In this document: positions 17,120 to 24,738 of the stretch, piece by piece | Position numbering within the stretch: position 1 is the first letter of the stretch | Layout: every line of letters begins with the position of its first letter | Assembly (NCBI RefSeq): GCF_015209505.1 | Contig: NZ_JADEYC010000041.1 | Location: forward strand, 1-48,859 | Source of the DNA: Saccharopolyspora montiporae | Lineage (GTDB): Bacteria > Actinomycetota > Actinomycetes > Mycobacteriales > Pseudonocardiaceae | Direction: 5' to 3' | DNA: 48,859 nucleotides | Notes under the pieces: model-generated | What the model saw: only the letters and a program-made list of their open reading frames with translations | Databases searched by the model: none | Told to the model about the DNA's origin: nothing | Translations under genes and position numbers: made by a program

Positions 17120-18459
17120 CCGACCACGCCGCCGCGGGCGACCTGCAGCTGTTCGCCGTGCGGGGACTGCCCGAATTCCGGGACGGTGACGACCTGGCCG
17201 CCGCCCTGGCCGAGGCCGCGCCGTGGCTGGCCGACGGGGACGTCGTCGTGGTGACCAGCAAGATCGTGTCCAAGGTGGAGGGACGGATGGTCACCGCCCC
17301 CGCCGATCCCGAGCAGCGGGACACGCTGCGCAGGCAGCTGGTGCTGTCCGAGGCCACCGAGGTGCTGGCCCGCAAGGGGCGCACGCTGATCACGCAGAAC
17401 AAGCTCGGCATCGTGCAGGCCGCGTCCGGGGTGGACGCGTCCAACGTGCCGCAGGACCAGATCGGGCTGCTGCCGGAGGATCCGGACGCCTCGGCGGAAC
17501 GGCTGCGGGCCGGGCTGGCCGAGCTCCTCGGGATTCGGGTGGCGGTGCTGGTGACCGACACGATGGGCCGCGCGTGGCGGATGGGTCAGACCGACGTGGC
17601 CATCGGCGCCGCCGGTACGAGCGTGCTGCACGGCTACGCGGGAGCGGTGGACGCGCAGGGCAACGAGCTGGCGGTCACCGAGATCGCGGTCGCCGACGAG
17701 ATCGCCGCGGCCGGCGACCTGGTGAAGGGCAAGCTCGGTTCGACGCCGGTCGCCGTGCTGCGCGGGCTGCCTGGCGAGGACGACGGCAGCACAGCCCGCG
17801 ACCTGGTGCGCACCGTCGACGAGGACCTGTTCTACCTGGGCACCGAGGAAGCGCTGGACCGCGGTCGGCGCGAGGCGGTGCTGCTGCGCCGCTCGGTGCG
17901 CGAGTTCACCGCGGACCCGGTGGATCCGGAGGCGCTGCGCCGGGCGGTCGGGACCGCGCTGACCGCGCCCGCGCCGCACCACACCCGGCCGGTGCGCTTC
18001 GTCCGGCTGCGTGACCGTCCACTTCGGACGAAGCTGCTGGATGCGATGCGCACCGCGTGGCTGGAGGACCTGCGCGCCGACGGTATGTCCGAGCAGGCCG
18101 CCCAGCGCCGCACCGAGCGCGGCGGGCTGCTCTACGCGGCCCCCGAGGTGCTGCTGCCGTTCCTCGTGCTCGACGGGGCGCACGACTACCCGGATGCGCG
18201 GCGCAGCGCGGCCGAGCGGACCATGTTCACCGTCGCGGGCGGGGCGGCGGTGCAGGGCCTGCTCGTGGCGCTGGCCACCGAAGAGCTCGGCTCCTGCTGG
18301 GTCTCCTCCACGCTGTTCTGCCCCGACGTGGTGCGCACCGAACTGGACCTGCCCGCGAACTGGGAACCGCTGGGCGCGGTGGCCGTCGGCCACCCGGTGC
18401 AGGCCGCGTCCGGCCCGCGCGAACCTCGGGACCTCGCCGACGGGCTGGTGGAGCTGTGA
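17116..18459 (+). CDS. fbiB: Bifunctional F420 gamma-glutamyl ligase / FMN reductase FbiB
   Basis: 447 residues, the full two-domain actinobacterial form. Residues ~1-250 are the CofE ligase that adds glutamates to F420-0: LQLFAVRGLPEFRDGDDL, VVTSKIVSKVEGR, DTMGRAWRMGQTDVAIGAAG. The C-terminal ~195 residues are nitroreductase-like and reduce dehydro-F420-0 with FMNH2: RRSVREFTADPVDPEALRRA, PHHTRPVRFVRL, and GAAVQGLLVALATEELGSCW. GTG overlaps the fbiA stop by 4 nt, and its own stop overlaps the NUDIX gene in the same way. Confidence 0.97.
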   Translation: MTDHAAAGDLQLFAVRGLPEFRDGDDLAAALAEAAPWLADGDVVVVTSKIVSKVEGRMVTAPADPEQRDTLRRQLVLSEATEVLARKGRTLITQNKLGIVQAASGVDASNVPQDQIGLLPEDPDASAERLRAGLAELLGIRVAVLVTDTMGRAWRMGQTDVAIGAAGTSVLHGYAGAVDAQGNELAVTEIAVADEIAAAGDLVKGKLGSTPVAVLRGLPGEDDGSTARDLVRTVDEDLFYLGTEEALDRGRREAVLLRRSVREFTADPVDPEALRRAVGTALTAPAPHHTRPVRFVRLRDRPLRTKLLDAMRTAWLEDLRADGMSEQAAQRRTERGGLLYAAPEVLLPFLVLDGAHDYPDARRSAAERTMFTVAGGAAVQGLLVALATEELGSCWVSSTLFCPDVVRTELDLPANWEPLGAVAVGHPVQAASGPREPRDLADGLVEL

Positions 18460-19019
18460 GCGCCCCGTCCGGCGTCGATCTGCACGGCGATGCGCAGCGG
18501 GTGCTGTCCGGCTGGCGGCCCGCGGACCGGCAGCAGCAGGCGCTGCGCGAAGCGTTCGGCGCGCTGCTGGCCGCGCGGGCGGACGCGTGCTCGCGCTCCT
18601 GCGCGCCCGGGCACCTGACCGCCTCGGCGATCGTGCTGGACGCGGACGCCGAGCACGTGTTGCTGACCCTGCATCCGCGGGTCGGGGCCTGGCTGCAGCT
18701 CGGCGGGCACTGCGAACCCGAGGACTCCTCGCTGGCCGGTGCCGCGCTGCGCGAGGCCACCGAGGAGTCCGGCATCGCGGGGCTGGAGATCGTCCCGGAT
18801 CCGGTGCACCTGGACGTGCACGGCATCACCTGTTCGCTGGGTAGTCCGACCCGGCACTTCGACGTCCGGTACGCGGTGCGCGCTCCGCGCGGGGCGACCG
18901 CGGTGCGCAGCGCCGAGTCCGACGATCTGCGCTGGTGGCCGGTGCGGGACCTACCCGCGGACTCCGACCTGCGCGAACCGGTGGCCGCCGCGCTGGCCGC
19001 CGCTCAGATCGACCGGTAG
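18456..19019 (+). CDS. NUDIX hydrolase, F420-operon associated
   Basis: 187 residues. An N-terminal helical lead precedes the NUDIX fold: ASAIVLDADAEHVLLTLHP, WLQLGGHCEPEDSSLAGAAL and the catalytic helix REATEESGI. Relative to the classical box one extra residue lies between the glycine and the REXXEE helix and the first acidic position is Asp, a spacing I recall for this F420-linked group. NUDIX enzymes hydrolyse nucleoside diphosphates linked to other groups; here a role in cleaning up activated intermediates or nucleotide sugars is possible but unproven. GTG start overlaps fbiB (GTGA). The last 16 bases overlap the convergent DNA glycosylase. Confidence 0.93.
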   Translation: MSAPSGVDLHGDAQRVLSGWRPADRQQQALREAFGALLAARADACSRSCAPGHLTASAIVLDADAEHVLLTLHPRVGAWLQLGGHCEPEDSSLAGAALREATEESGIAGLEIVPDPVHLDVHGITCSLGSPTRHFDVRYAVRAPRGATAVRSAESDDLRWWPVRDLPADSDLREPVAAALAAAQIDR

Positions 19020-19951
19020 TCGCGGGCCGGCATCCGCGGCCCGTAGCGCGGCCGGCTCGCCCCCGCGGCCTTGAGGTAGCGCACGGCGCGGTGCCGGTGC
19101 CCGGTGTAGGGCTGCAGCACGTCGAGCATGCCCGCGTCGTCCAGCGATCCGCCGGTCAGCGCGAGCCCGACGATGGTGGGCAGGTGGTAGTCCCCGACGC
19201 TGACCGCGTCCGGATCACCCCACGCCCGCTGGGCCACCTCGGCCGCGGTCCACGGGCCGATACCGGGCACGTGCTGCAGCAGGGCGCACCCGTCGGTGCC
19301 GCCGAGCTGCACGGCGCGCTCCAGCCGGCCGGCCACCGAGGCCGCGGCCAGCAGGGTGCGCCTGCGGGCGCCGTCCACACCCGCCCGGTGCCACTCCCAA
19401 TCGCGCACGGCGCGCAGCTGCTGGGCGTCCGGCGGTACCCGCAGGCCCTGCGGCACCGGCCCCGGGGCGGTGCTGCCGAACCGGTGGCACAGCTGGCGCC
19501 AGGAGCGCCAGGCCTCGCGGTTGGTGACCTTCTGCTCCAGCACCGCGGCGACCAGCACGTCCCACACCCGCCCGCAGGCCCCCTGCGGGACCGCGCGGCA
19601 GGCGCGCTGCCCGCGGGCGACGATGTCGTGCGCCGGCTGGAATCCGGACGGGTCGTCGGCCGCCCCGAGCAGCGCGGGCAGGCCGTCCAGCACCAGGTGG
19701 GCACCGGGTCCCCAGGCGTGCGCGCGCACCTGCCCGCCGCGGGCGGACACCCGCAGCGACGCCGGTCCGGTGCGGGTGGTGCTGGCCCACCACAGCGCAC
19801 CGCGGTCACCGACGTGCCACGTCGGGTCGCCGGTGCCCCGGCGCAGCGGTGCCAGCACGGCGCCCAGGTCCAGCGGCCCGGGCGGTGTCCACGTGCGGGA
19901 CAGCCCGTCCTCGGTCGGGACGGTCCCCTCGTTCGGGACGCCCCCGGTCAT
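19004..19951 (-). CDS. DNA-3-methyladenine glycosylase family (HhH-GPD) protein
   Basis: 315 residues. The C-terminal half is a helix-hairpin-helix GPD domain: WDVLVAAVLEQKVTNREAWR, LLQHVPGIGPWTAAEVAQRA (the hairpin) and DAVSVGDYHLP with the catalytic-position Asp. The N-terminal 130 residues resemble the substrate-side domain of AlkA-like enzymes. It should excise alkylated bases in base-excision repair. ATG at 19951 follows the upstream guanylyltransferase stop with one base between (TGAGATG), so it is coupled to a sugar-nucleotide gene despite the unrelated function. It overlaps the NUDIX gene by 16 bp tail to tail. Confidence 0.92.
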   Translation of the reverse strand: MTGGVPNEGTVPTEDGLSRTWTPPGPLDLGAVLAPLRRGTGDPTWHVGDRGALWWASTTRTGPASLRVSARGGQVRAHAWGPGAHLVLDGLPALLGAADDPSGFQPAHDIVARGQRACRAVPQGACGRVWDVLVAAVLEQKVTNREAWRSWRQLCHRFGSTAPGPVPQGLRVPPDAQQLRAVRDWEWHRAGVDGARRRTLLAAASVAGRLERAVQLGGTDGCALLQHVPGIGPWTAAEVAQRAWGDPDAVSVGDYHLPTIVGLALTGGSLDDAGMLDVLQPYTGHRHRAVRYLKAAGASRPRYGPRMPARDYRSI

Positions 19952-19952
19952 C

Positions 19953-21053
19953 TCAGTCAGCGGAGAACCGCACCCCTCCCGGCGGCAGCTCGACACCCGG
20001 CCACACGCGCGCTCCGTCCAGCAGTTCACATCCGGCGCCGATGCGCGCACCGTCCCCGATGACGGCGCCGCGCAGCACCGCGCCCGCGCCGACCTCGGCG
20101 CCGGCCCCGAGCACGCTGCGCTCCACCACGGCTTCGCCGGCGACGCGAGCCGCGTCGAAGAGCGTCGAGCCGTGCACGGCGGCCCCGGCCTCGACGACGG
20201 AACCGGCACCGACGGTACTCCCGCCGTCGACGACGGCGTCCGCGTCCACCCGCGCCCCGGGCAGCAGCAATGATTCGCCGGGCGCACCGGGCAGCGCATC
20301 GGACGGGGCGATCCCGCGCACGAGATCGGCGCTGCCGCGCACGAACGCCGCCGGGGTGCCCAGGTCCAGCCAGTACGACTCGTCCACGTAACCCTGCAGG
20401 CGCGCCCCGGAGGCCAGCAGGCCGGGGAAGGTCTCCCGCTCCACCGAAACCGGCCGCCCTGCGGGAATGTCCTCGATCACCTCGCGCCGGAACACGTAGC
20501 AGCCCGCGTTGATCTGGTCGACCGGCGGATCGTCGGTCTTCTCCAGGAACGCGGTCACCCGCCCGTCGGCATCGGTGGGCACGCAGCCGAAGCTGCGCGG
20601 GTCGGCGACCCGCACCAGGTGCAGCGTGACGTCGGCGGCAGCGTCGCGGTGGGTGCGCACCAACTCCGGCAGATCCACCCCGCACAGGATGTCGCCGTTG
20701 AACACGAGCACGTCCGGTTCGCGCAGCCGGTCGGCCACGTTGCGGATCGCGCCGGCGGTGTCCAGCGGCTCGTCCTCCACCACGTACTCGATCTCCAGGC
20801 CCAGGTCCGCTCCGTCGCCGAAGTGCTCGGCGAAGACTTCGGACTTGTAGGAGGTGCCGAGCACCACGTGCTCGATCCCGGCGGCGCGGATCCGGGAGAG
20901 CAGGTGGCTCAGGAACGGCACGCCCGCGGTGGGCAGCATCGGCTTGGGCGCCGACAGGGTCAGCGGGCGCAACCGGACTCCGCGCCCCCCGACGAGGACG
21001 ACCGCCTCGGCCCCGCGCACCGGCGCGGGCGGAGGCTGCGGATCGGCGGTCAT
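19953..21053 (-). CDS. manC: Mannose-1-phosphate guanylyltransferase (sugar nucleotidyltransferase, LbH type)
   Basis: 366 residues. N-terminal nucleotidyltransferase domain: VVLVGGRGVRLRPLTLSAPK with the GGxGxRLxPLT nucleotide loop and PKPMLP, VLFNGDILCG-type metal site (VFNGDILCGVDL), FLEKTDDPPVDQINAGCYVF, and ESYWLDLGTP. The C-terminal ~100 residues are left-handed beta-helix hexapeptide repeats (GSTVGAGSVVEAGAAV and following). Makes GDP-mannose from mannose-1-P, closing the ManA-ManB pathway. The mycobacterial counterpart at this locus has been called both manB and rmlA2, so a dTDP-glucose role is the alternative. ATG at 21053 has GGAGG about 12 nt upstream. Confidence 0.9.
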   Translation of the reverse strand: MTADPQPPPAPVRGAEAVVLVGGRGVRLRPLTLSAPKPMLPTAGVPFLSHLLSRIRAAGIEHVVLGTSYKSEVFAEHFGDGADLGLEIEYVVEDEPLDTAGAIRNVADRLREPDVLVFNGDILCGVDLPELVRTHRDAAADVTLHLVRVADPRSFGCVPTDADGRVTAFLEKTDDPPVDQINAGCYVFRREVIEDIPAGRPVSVERETFPGLLASGARLQGYVDESYWLDLGTPAAFVRGSADLVRGIAPSDALPGAPGESLLLPGARVDADAVVDGGSTVGAGSVVEAGAAVHGSTLFDAARVAGEAVVERSVLGAGAEVGAGAVLRGAVIGDGARIGAGCELLDGARVWPGVELPPGGVRFSAD

Positions 21054-21210
21054 GGGCGGTGCGCCTCCTCTACCTGACGGACTTCCGGGACGAGAACCCA
21101 TTGGGGGGAATACTGTGGCAGGTGCACCGGCATAATGGACAACGGGTTCCCGGTTCGCGCCGTCGCACGCCCACCCGCGAAATCGCCGAAGGACTTGAGA
21201 GGGCATCCCT

Positions 21211-21516
21211 ATGGACCCGCGTCATCGAGCCGACGAGGCACTTGCTCGCGCGCGGGCACGCGGTGCGTTCGTCGTCACCCCGGACAACGCCACCTCGCCC
21301 ATGGACGCCGCCAGCACCGTGCGCATACCGCGCGAGATGATCGCCGGGTCCGAGGAGACGACCCCGCCCACCGACACCTTCCCGGTCCCCGGCGGCGCGC
21401 AGCACGGTCCGGAGCCCGTCCTGGGCGGCTGGCCGACCGAAGACTACGGCTTCGAGGGCAATTACGGGTTCGACGGCTCCGGCCCACTGGGCTCCCGGCT
21501 CAACCCCGGCGAGTGA
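21211..21516 (+). CDS. Small conserved hypothetical protein, 101 residues
   Basis: The protein starts MDPRHRADEALARARARGAF, a charged amphipathic helix, then VVTPDNATSPMDAASTVRIP, and ends in a disordered Gly/Pro/acidic stretch with YGFEGNYGFDGSGPLGSRLN. No catalytic motif or membrane segment. GAGAGGG lies 8 nt upstream of the ATG. I recall similar short proteins (the DATSPMDA..TVRIPR core) near the wbbL/manC genes of other actinomycetes, but cannot verify this here. Convergent with wbbL, which ends 31 nt downstream. Function unknown. Confidence 0.7.
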   Translation: MDPRHRADEALARARARGAFVVTPDNATSPMDAASTVRIPREMIAGSEETTPPTDTFPVPGGAQHGPEPVLGGWPTEDYGFEGNYGFDGSGPLGSRLNPGE

Positions 21517-21546
21517 GACGTTCCGCGCGCCCGGTCGAAGGACGCC

Positions 21547-22422
21547 TCAGTTCCGCCGACCCGCGCGGACCTCGGCTCGGGCGCGGACTTCCAGCGCGGC
21601 GCGCAGTCCCGCGCGCAGCGGAGCCCAGGCGGCGCCCGGATGCCGGTCGGCCAGGTAGCGGTAGGCGCTGCGGTGGTGCTCGTGCAGCATCCGCTCCGAG
21701 GAACCCGAGGTCGCGTGCCCGCCGATGTGCATGATCTCCGCGGAGGGCACGTACACGTTGAGCCAGCCCGCCCGGCCGAGCCGATCGCCCAGGTCGACGT
21801 CCTCGAAGTACATGAAGTACCGCGGGTCGAACCCGTCCACCGAGTCGAACGCCTCGCGGCGCAGCAGCAGGCAGGATCCGGACAGCCAGCCCGCCGCTCG
21901 CTCGGTGATCGCGGCCTCGGACTGGCGGTAGGCGCGGGAGAACGGGTTCGACGCCCACACCTTGCTCAGCAGCGCGTGGCCCGTCCCGCGGCCCAGCGAC
22001 GGCAACAGCCGCGCCGAGGGGTAGATCTCCCCGTCCGGTTCGCGGATCAGCGGACCGAACGCACCGCCGCGCGGCCAACGCTGGGCTGCGGCCAGCAGTT
22101 CGTCCAGGCTGCCCGGGCGCCATTGCAGATCGGCGTTGGCGACCACCACCCAGCCGTACTCGCCGCCCAGCTCGGCCACACCGCGGTTGGCCCCGCCGCC
22201 GTAGCCGAGGTTGCCGCCGGTGGGCACCAGCTGCACGTTGTCGTGCTCGGCCGCGGCGCGCTCCGGTGCGCCGTCGGTGGATCCGTTGTCCGCCAGCACG
22301 ACCCGCACCCCGCGTTCGGTGGCGTCGTCCAGCGTGCGCAGGAACTCCTGCAGCGTCTCGCCCGGGGAGTAGGTCACGATGACGACGGCGATCTCGTCGC
22401 CGTAGGTGCGCGGCTCGGTCAC
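21547..22422 (-). CDS. wbbL: Rhamnosyltransferase WbbL (family GT2)
   Basis: 291 residues from the GTG at 22422, which places VVIVTYSPGETLQEFL at the N-terminus as in mycobacterial WbbL. WbbL transfers rhamnose from dTDP-rhamnose to GlcNAc-PP-decaprenol, making the linker that joins arabinogalactan to peptidoglycan. GT2 motifs: VVLADNGSTDGAPERA, GGNLGYGGGANRG, VVVANADLQWRPGSLDEL (the DxD position), GFDPRYFMYFEDVDLGDRLG. A GTG at 22494 extends the protein by 24 residues but neither start has a strong ribosome site. Rhamnose precursors come from rmlD/rmlB just upstream. Confidence 0.94.
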   Translation of the reverse strand: MTEPRTYGDEIAVVIVTYSPGETLQEFLRTLDDATERGVRVVLADNGSTDGAPERAAAEHDNVQLVPTGGNLGYGGGANRGVAELGGEYGWVVVANADLQWRPGSLDELLAAAQRWPRGGAFGPLIREPDGEIYPSARLLPSLGRGTGHALLSKVWASNPFSRAYRQSEAAITERAAGWLSGSCLLLRREAFDSVDGFDPRYFMYFEDVDLGDRLGRAGWLNVYVPSAEIMHIGGHATSGSSERMLHEHHRSAYRYLADRHPGAAWAPLRAGLRAALEVRARAEVRAGRRN

Positions 22423-22558
22423 GTCCGCCGATTGTGCCGAACGCCGCCGCGCGCCCTCCGCCGGGGACCGGCGGTGATCATCGGTGGAGTTCACCTGGAG
22501 CCGGTGCGCCGCGGAGACGGTGCGCGCCTACCGGATAGCGGACGGGTGCGCCGCCGGG

Positions 22559-23458
22559 TCAGCGGAACTCGTGCAGTGCCACGCCGAGCGCTTCGCGCCA
22601 GGGGCGCAGCGGGGTGAGCCCGGCTTCCCGCCAGGCCCGGTCGGACAGCACCGAGTAGCCGGGGCGCGGTGCGGGGCGCGGGAACTGGGCGCTGCTGCAC
22701 GGCTGCACCCGCTCCTCGTCCAGGCCGCTGCCGGCGAACACCGCGCGGGCGAGCTCGAACCAGCTGGCACTGCCGGTGTTGGTGCAGTGCAGGACGCGCT
22801 GGTCGGGACCGTGCCTGCGGGCGATCTGCCCGGCCAGTTCGAGCAGTCCGCGCGCGAGGTCGGCGGCCCAGGTGGGCGTGCCGACCTGGTCGTCCACCAC
22901 GGACAGGGTCTCCCGCTCGGCGGCGAGCCGGAGCATGGTGCGCACGAAGTTCTGCCCGCCCGCGCTGTAGACCCAGGCGGTGCGCACCACCCAGGCCCGG
23001 GCACCGGAGTCCAGCACCGCGTGCTCACCGTCCAGCTTGGTCCGGCCGTAGGCGGTCTTCGGGCCGGTCTCGTCGGTGGGCTCGTACGGGCGGTCGGCGT
23101 CACCGGGGAAGACGTAGTCGGTGGACACGTGCACCAGACCGGCACCGCTGTCCCGGCAGGCCGCGGCGACCTGCGCAGCACCGGTGGTGTTGATCCGCTC
23201 GGCCTGCCGCTGGTCCTCCTCCGCGGCGTCGACGGCGGTGAACGCGGCCGCGTTGACGACCACCGGGCGCAGGCCGGCGTCCTTGGCCGATGCGGTGAAC
23301 GAGCTGACCGCGTCGCCGACCACCTCGCCATCGGTGACGTCGAGCTCCCCGGAACCGGGTGCGTGCACCAGCGCGCCGGGGACACCGCGCAGCACGCGGG
23401 CGAGTTCGGCGCCCAGCTGGCCACGTCCGCCGGGGACGAGCACCGCCAGCCGCTTCAC
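22559..23458 (-). CDS. rmlD: dTDP-4-dehydrorhamnose reductase
   Basis: 299 residues; last step of dTDP-L-rhamnose synthesis. SDR fold with PGGRGQLGAELARVL nucleotide loop, VVNAAAFTAVDAAE, VSTDYVFPGDADRPYEPTDE, and the YGRTK catalytic Tyr-Lys pair. Substrate loops VVDDQVGTPTWAADLA and STASWFELA-like CTNTGSASWFELARAVF are family-typical. GTG start overlaps the rmlB stop as GTGA (23455-23458). Together with wbbL it forms the linker-unit operon. Confidence 0.96.
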   Translation of the reverse strand: MKRLAVLVPGGRGQLGAELARVLRGVPGALVHAPGSGELDVTDGEVVGDAVSSFTASAKDAGLRPVVVNAAAFTAVDAAEEDQRQAERINTTGAAQVAAACRDSGAGLVHVSTDYVFPGDADRPYEPTDETGPKTAYGRTKLDGEHAVLDSGARAWVVRTAWVYSAGGQNFVRTMLRLAAERETLSVVDDQVGTPTWAADLARGLLELAGQIARRHGPDQRVLHCTNTGSASWFELARAVFAGSGLDEERVQPCSSAQFPRPAPRPGYSVLSDRAWREAGLTPLRPWREALGVALHEFR

Positions 23459-24486
23459 CGCGCGCCTCCCGCGGTGTCGGCAGGGCTTCCCGCGGTGTCG
23501 GCAGGACTTTCGGCGGCCCGTTTCAACGGTTCCCACCAGGAGCGGTTCTGTCGGTACCAGTCCACGGTCGCGGCCAGTCCCTCGGCGAAGTCGACGGCGG
23601 GCGCGTAGCCGAGCTCGCGGACGATCTTGGTGTGATCGACCGAATAGCGGCGGTCGTGCCCCTTCCGGTCGGCGACCGGCTGCACCGCGGACCAGTCCAG
23701 CCCGAACACGCGGAGCAGGTGTTCGGTGAGCTCCCGGTTGGTGAGCTCGGTACCGCCGCCGATGTTGTAGACCTCGCCGGGGGTGCCGGATTCGGCGACC
23801 AGCTGCACGGCGCGGCAGTGGTCGTCGACGTGCAACCAGTCGCGCACGTTGCCGCCGTCGCCGTAGAGCGGGACGGGCCGGTCGTCGAGCAGGTTCGTGA
23901 TGAACCGCGGCAGCATCTTCTCCGGGTACTGGTACGGACCGTAGTTGTTCGAGCAGCGGGTGATGCACACCGGCAGCCCGTGCGTGCGGTGGTAGGCGCG
24001 GGCCAGCAGGTCCGAGCCCGCTTTGGCCGCGGAGTACGGCGAATTCGGTTCCAGCGCGTGCTCCTCGGGCCAGGACCCGGTGTCGATGGAGCCGTAGACC
24101 TCGTCGGTGGACACGTGCACGAACCTGCCGACCCCGGCGTCCAGGGCCGCGCGCAGCAGAGCGTCGGTGCCGACGAGGTTGGTCATCACGAAGGCGTCGG
24201 ACCCCTCGATCGACCGGTCCACGTGCGTTTCGGCGGCGAAGTGCAGCACCACGTCCACCCCGCCCATCGAGCGGGCGAGCAGGTCGCGGTCGCAGATGTC
24301 GCCGTGCACGAACTCCAGCCGCGGATCGGCGGCGACCGGATCGAGGTTCTCCCGGCTGCCCGCGTAGGTGAGCTTGTCCAGCACGACCACCTTCGCGTCG
24401 GCGAAGCCCGGGTAGGCTCCGGCGAGCAGTCGCCGCACGTAGTGCGAGCCGATGAACCCGGCCCCACCCGTTACCAGAATCCGCAT
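23455..24486 (-). CDS. rmlB: dTDP-glucose 4,6-dehydratase
   Basis: 343 residues; converts dTDP-glucose to dTDP-4-keto-6-deoxyglucose with bound NAD. MRILVTGGAGFIGSHYVRRL (Rossmann), HVDRSIEGSDAFVMTNLVGT, HVSTDEVYGSIDTG with the catalytic DE pair, NSPYSAAKAGSDLLARAYHR with Tyr-x3-Lys, and TRCSNNYGPYQYPEKMLPRF. ATG at 24486 has GGGAG about 9 nt upstream. The C-terminus carries a twofold SPADTAG repeat from a 21-bp DNA duplication. Divergent from the LCP gene across a 250-bp region that holds a palindrome. Confidence 0.96.
   Translation of the reverse strand: MRILVTGGAGFIGSHYVRRLLAGAYPGFADAKVVVLDKLTYAGSRENLDPVAADPRLEFVHGDICDRDLLARSMGGVDVVLHFAAETHVDRSIEGSDAFVMTNLVGTDALLRAALDAGVGRFVHVSTDEVYGSIDTGSWPEEHALEPNSPYSAAKAGSDLLARAYHRTHGLPVCITRCSNNYGPYQYPEKMLPRFITNLLDDRPVPLYGDGGNVRDWLHVDDHCRAVQLVAESGTPGEVYNIGGGTELTNRELTEHLLRVFGLDWSAVQPVADRKGHDRRYSVDHTKIVRELGYAPAVDFAEGLAATVDWYRQNRSWWEPLKRAAESPADTAGSPADTAGGAR
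23467..23505. repeat. Two-copy 21-bp repeat inside the 3' end of rmlB
   Basis: TCCCGCGGTGTCGGCAGG occurs at 23467-23484 and 23488-23505, period 21 bp. It encodes the doubled SPADTAG at the RmlB C-terminus, outside the conserved fold. Confidence 0.8.
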
Positions 24487-24600
24487 CGTGGCCGCTCCCG
24501 CCGAGATGGTCCGCGCACCCGCGTCCGGGCACACGGCAGTCTGCCACGAGTCGGACGAGCTCGGTCAGCCCTCCTGTGACAACTGAGAGTAACCGCACTG

Positions 24601-24620
24601 CTTCACTCGTATGAGTGAAG
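24601..24620. promoter_or_regulatory. Perfect inverted repeat in the rmlB-LCP divergent promoter region
   Basis: CTTCACTC-GTAT-GAGTGAAG: 8-bp arms, 4-bp centre. It lies 114 bp before rmlB and 118 bp before the LCP gene, in one of the few AT-richer stretches of the window. Candidate operator for a dimeric regulator acting on both sides; the regulator is unknown. Confidence 0.5.
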
Positions 24621-24738
24621 TCACCACTTACGCAGGGACCTGACCCGGCCGCAGAGGATCACCGCTAGCCTCCCGGGACAGGACCAATATCACTGGACAA
24701 CCGTGTAACGCTCGCAAAACGCCCAAGGAGGATCCGGC

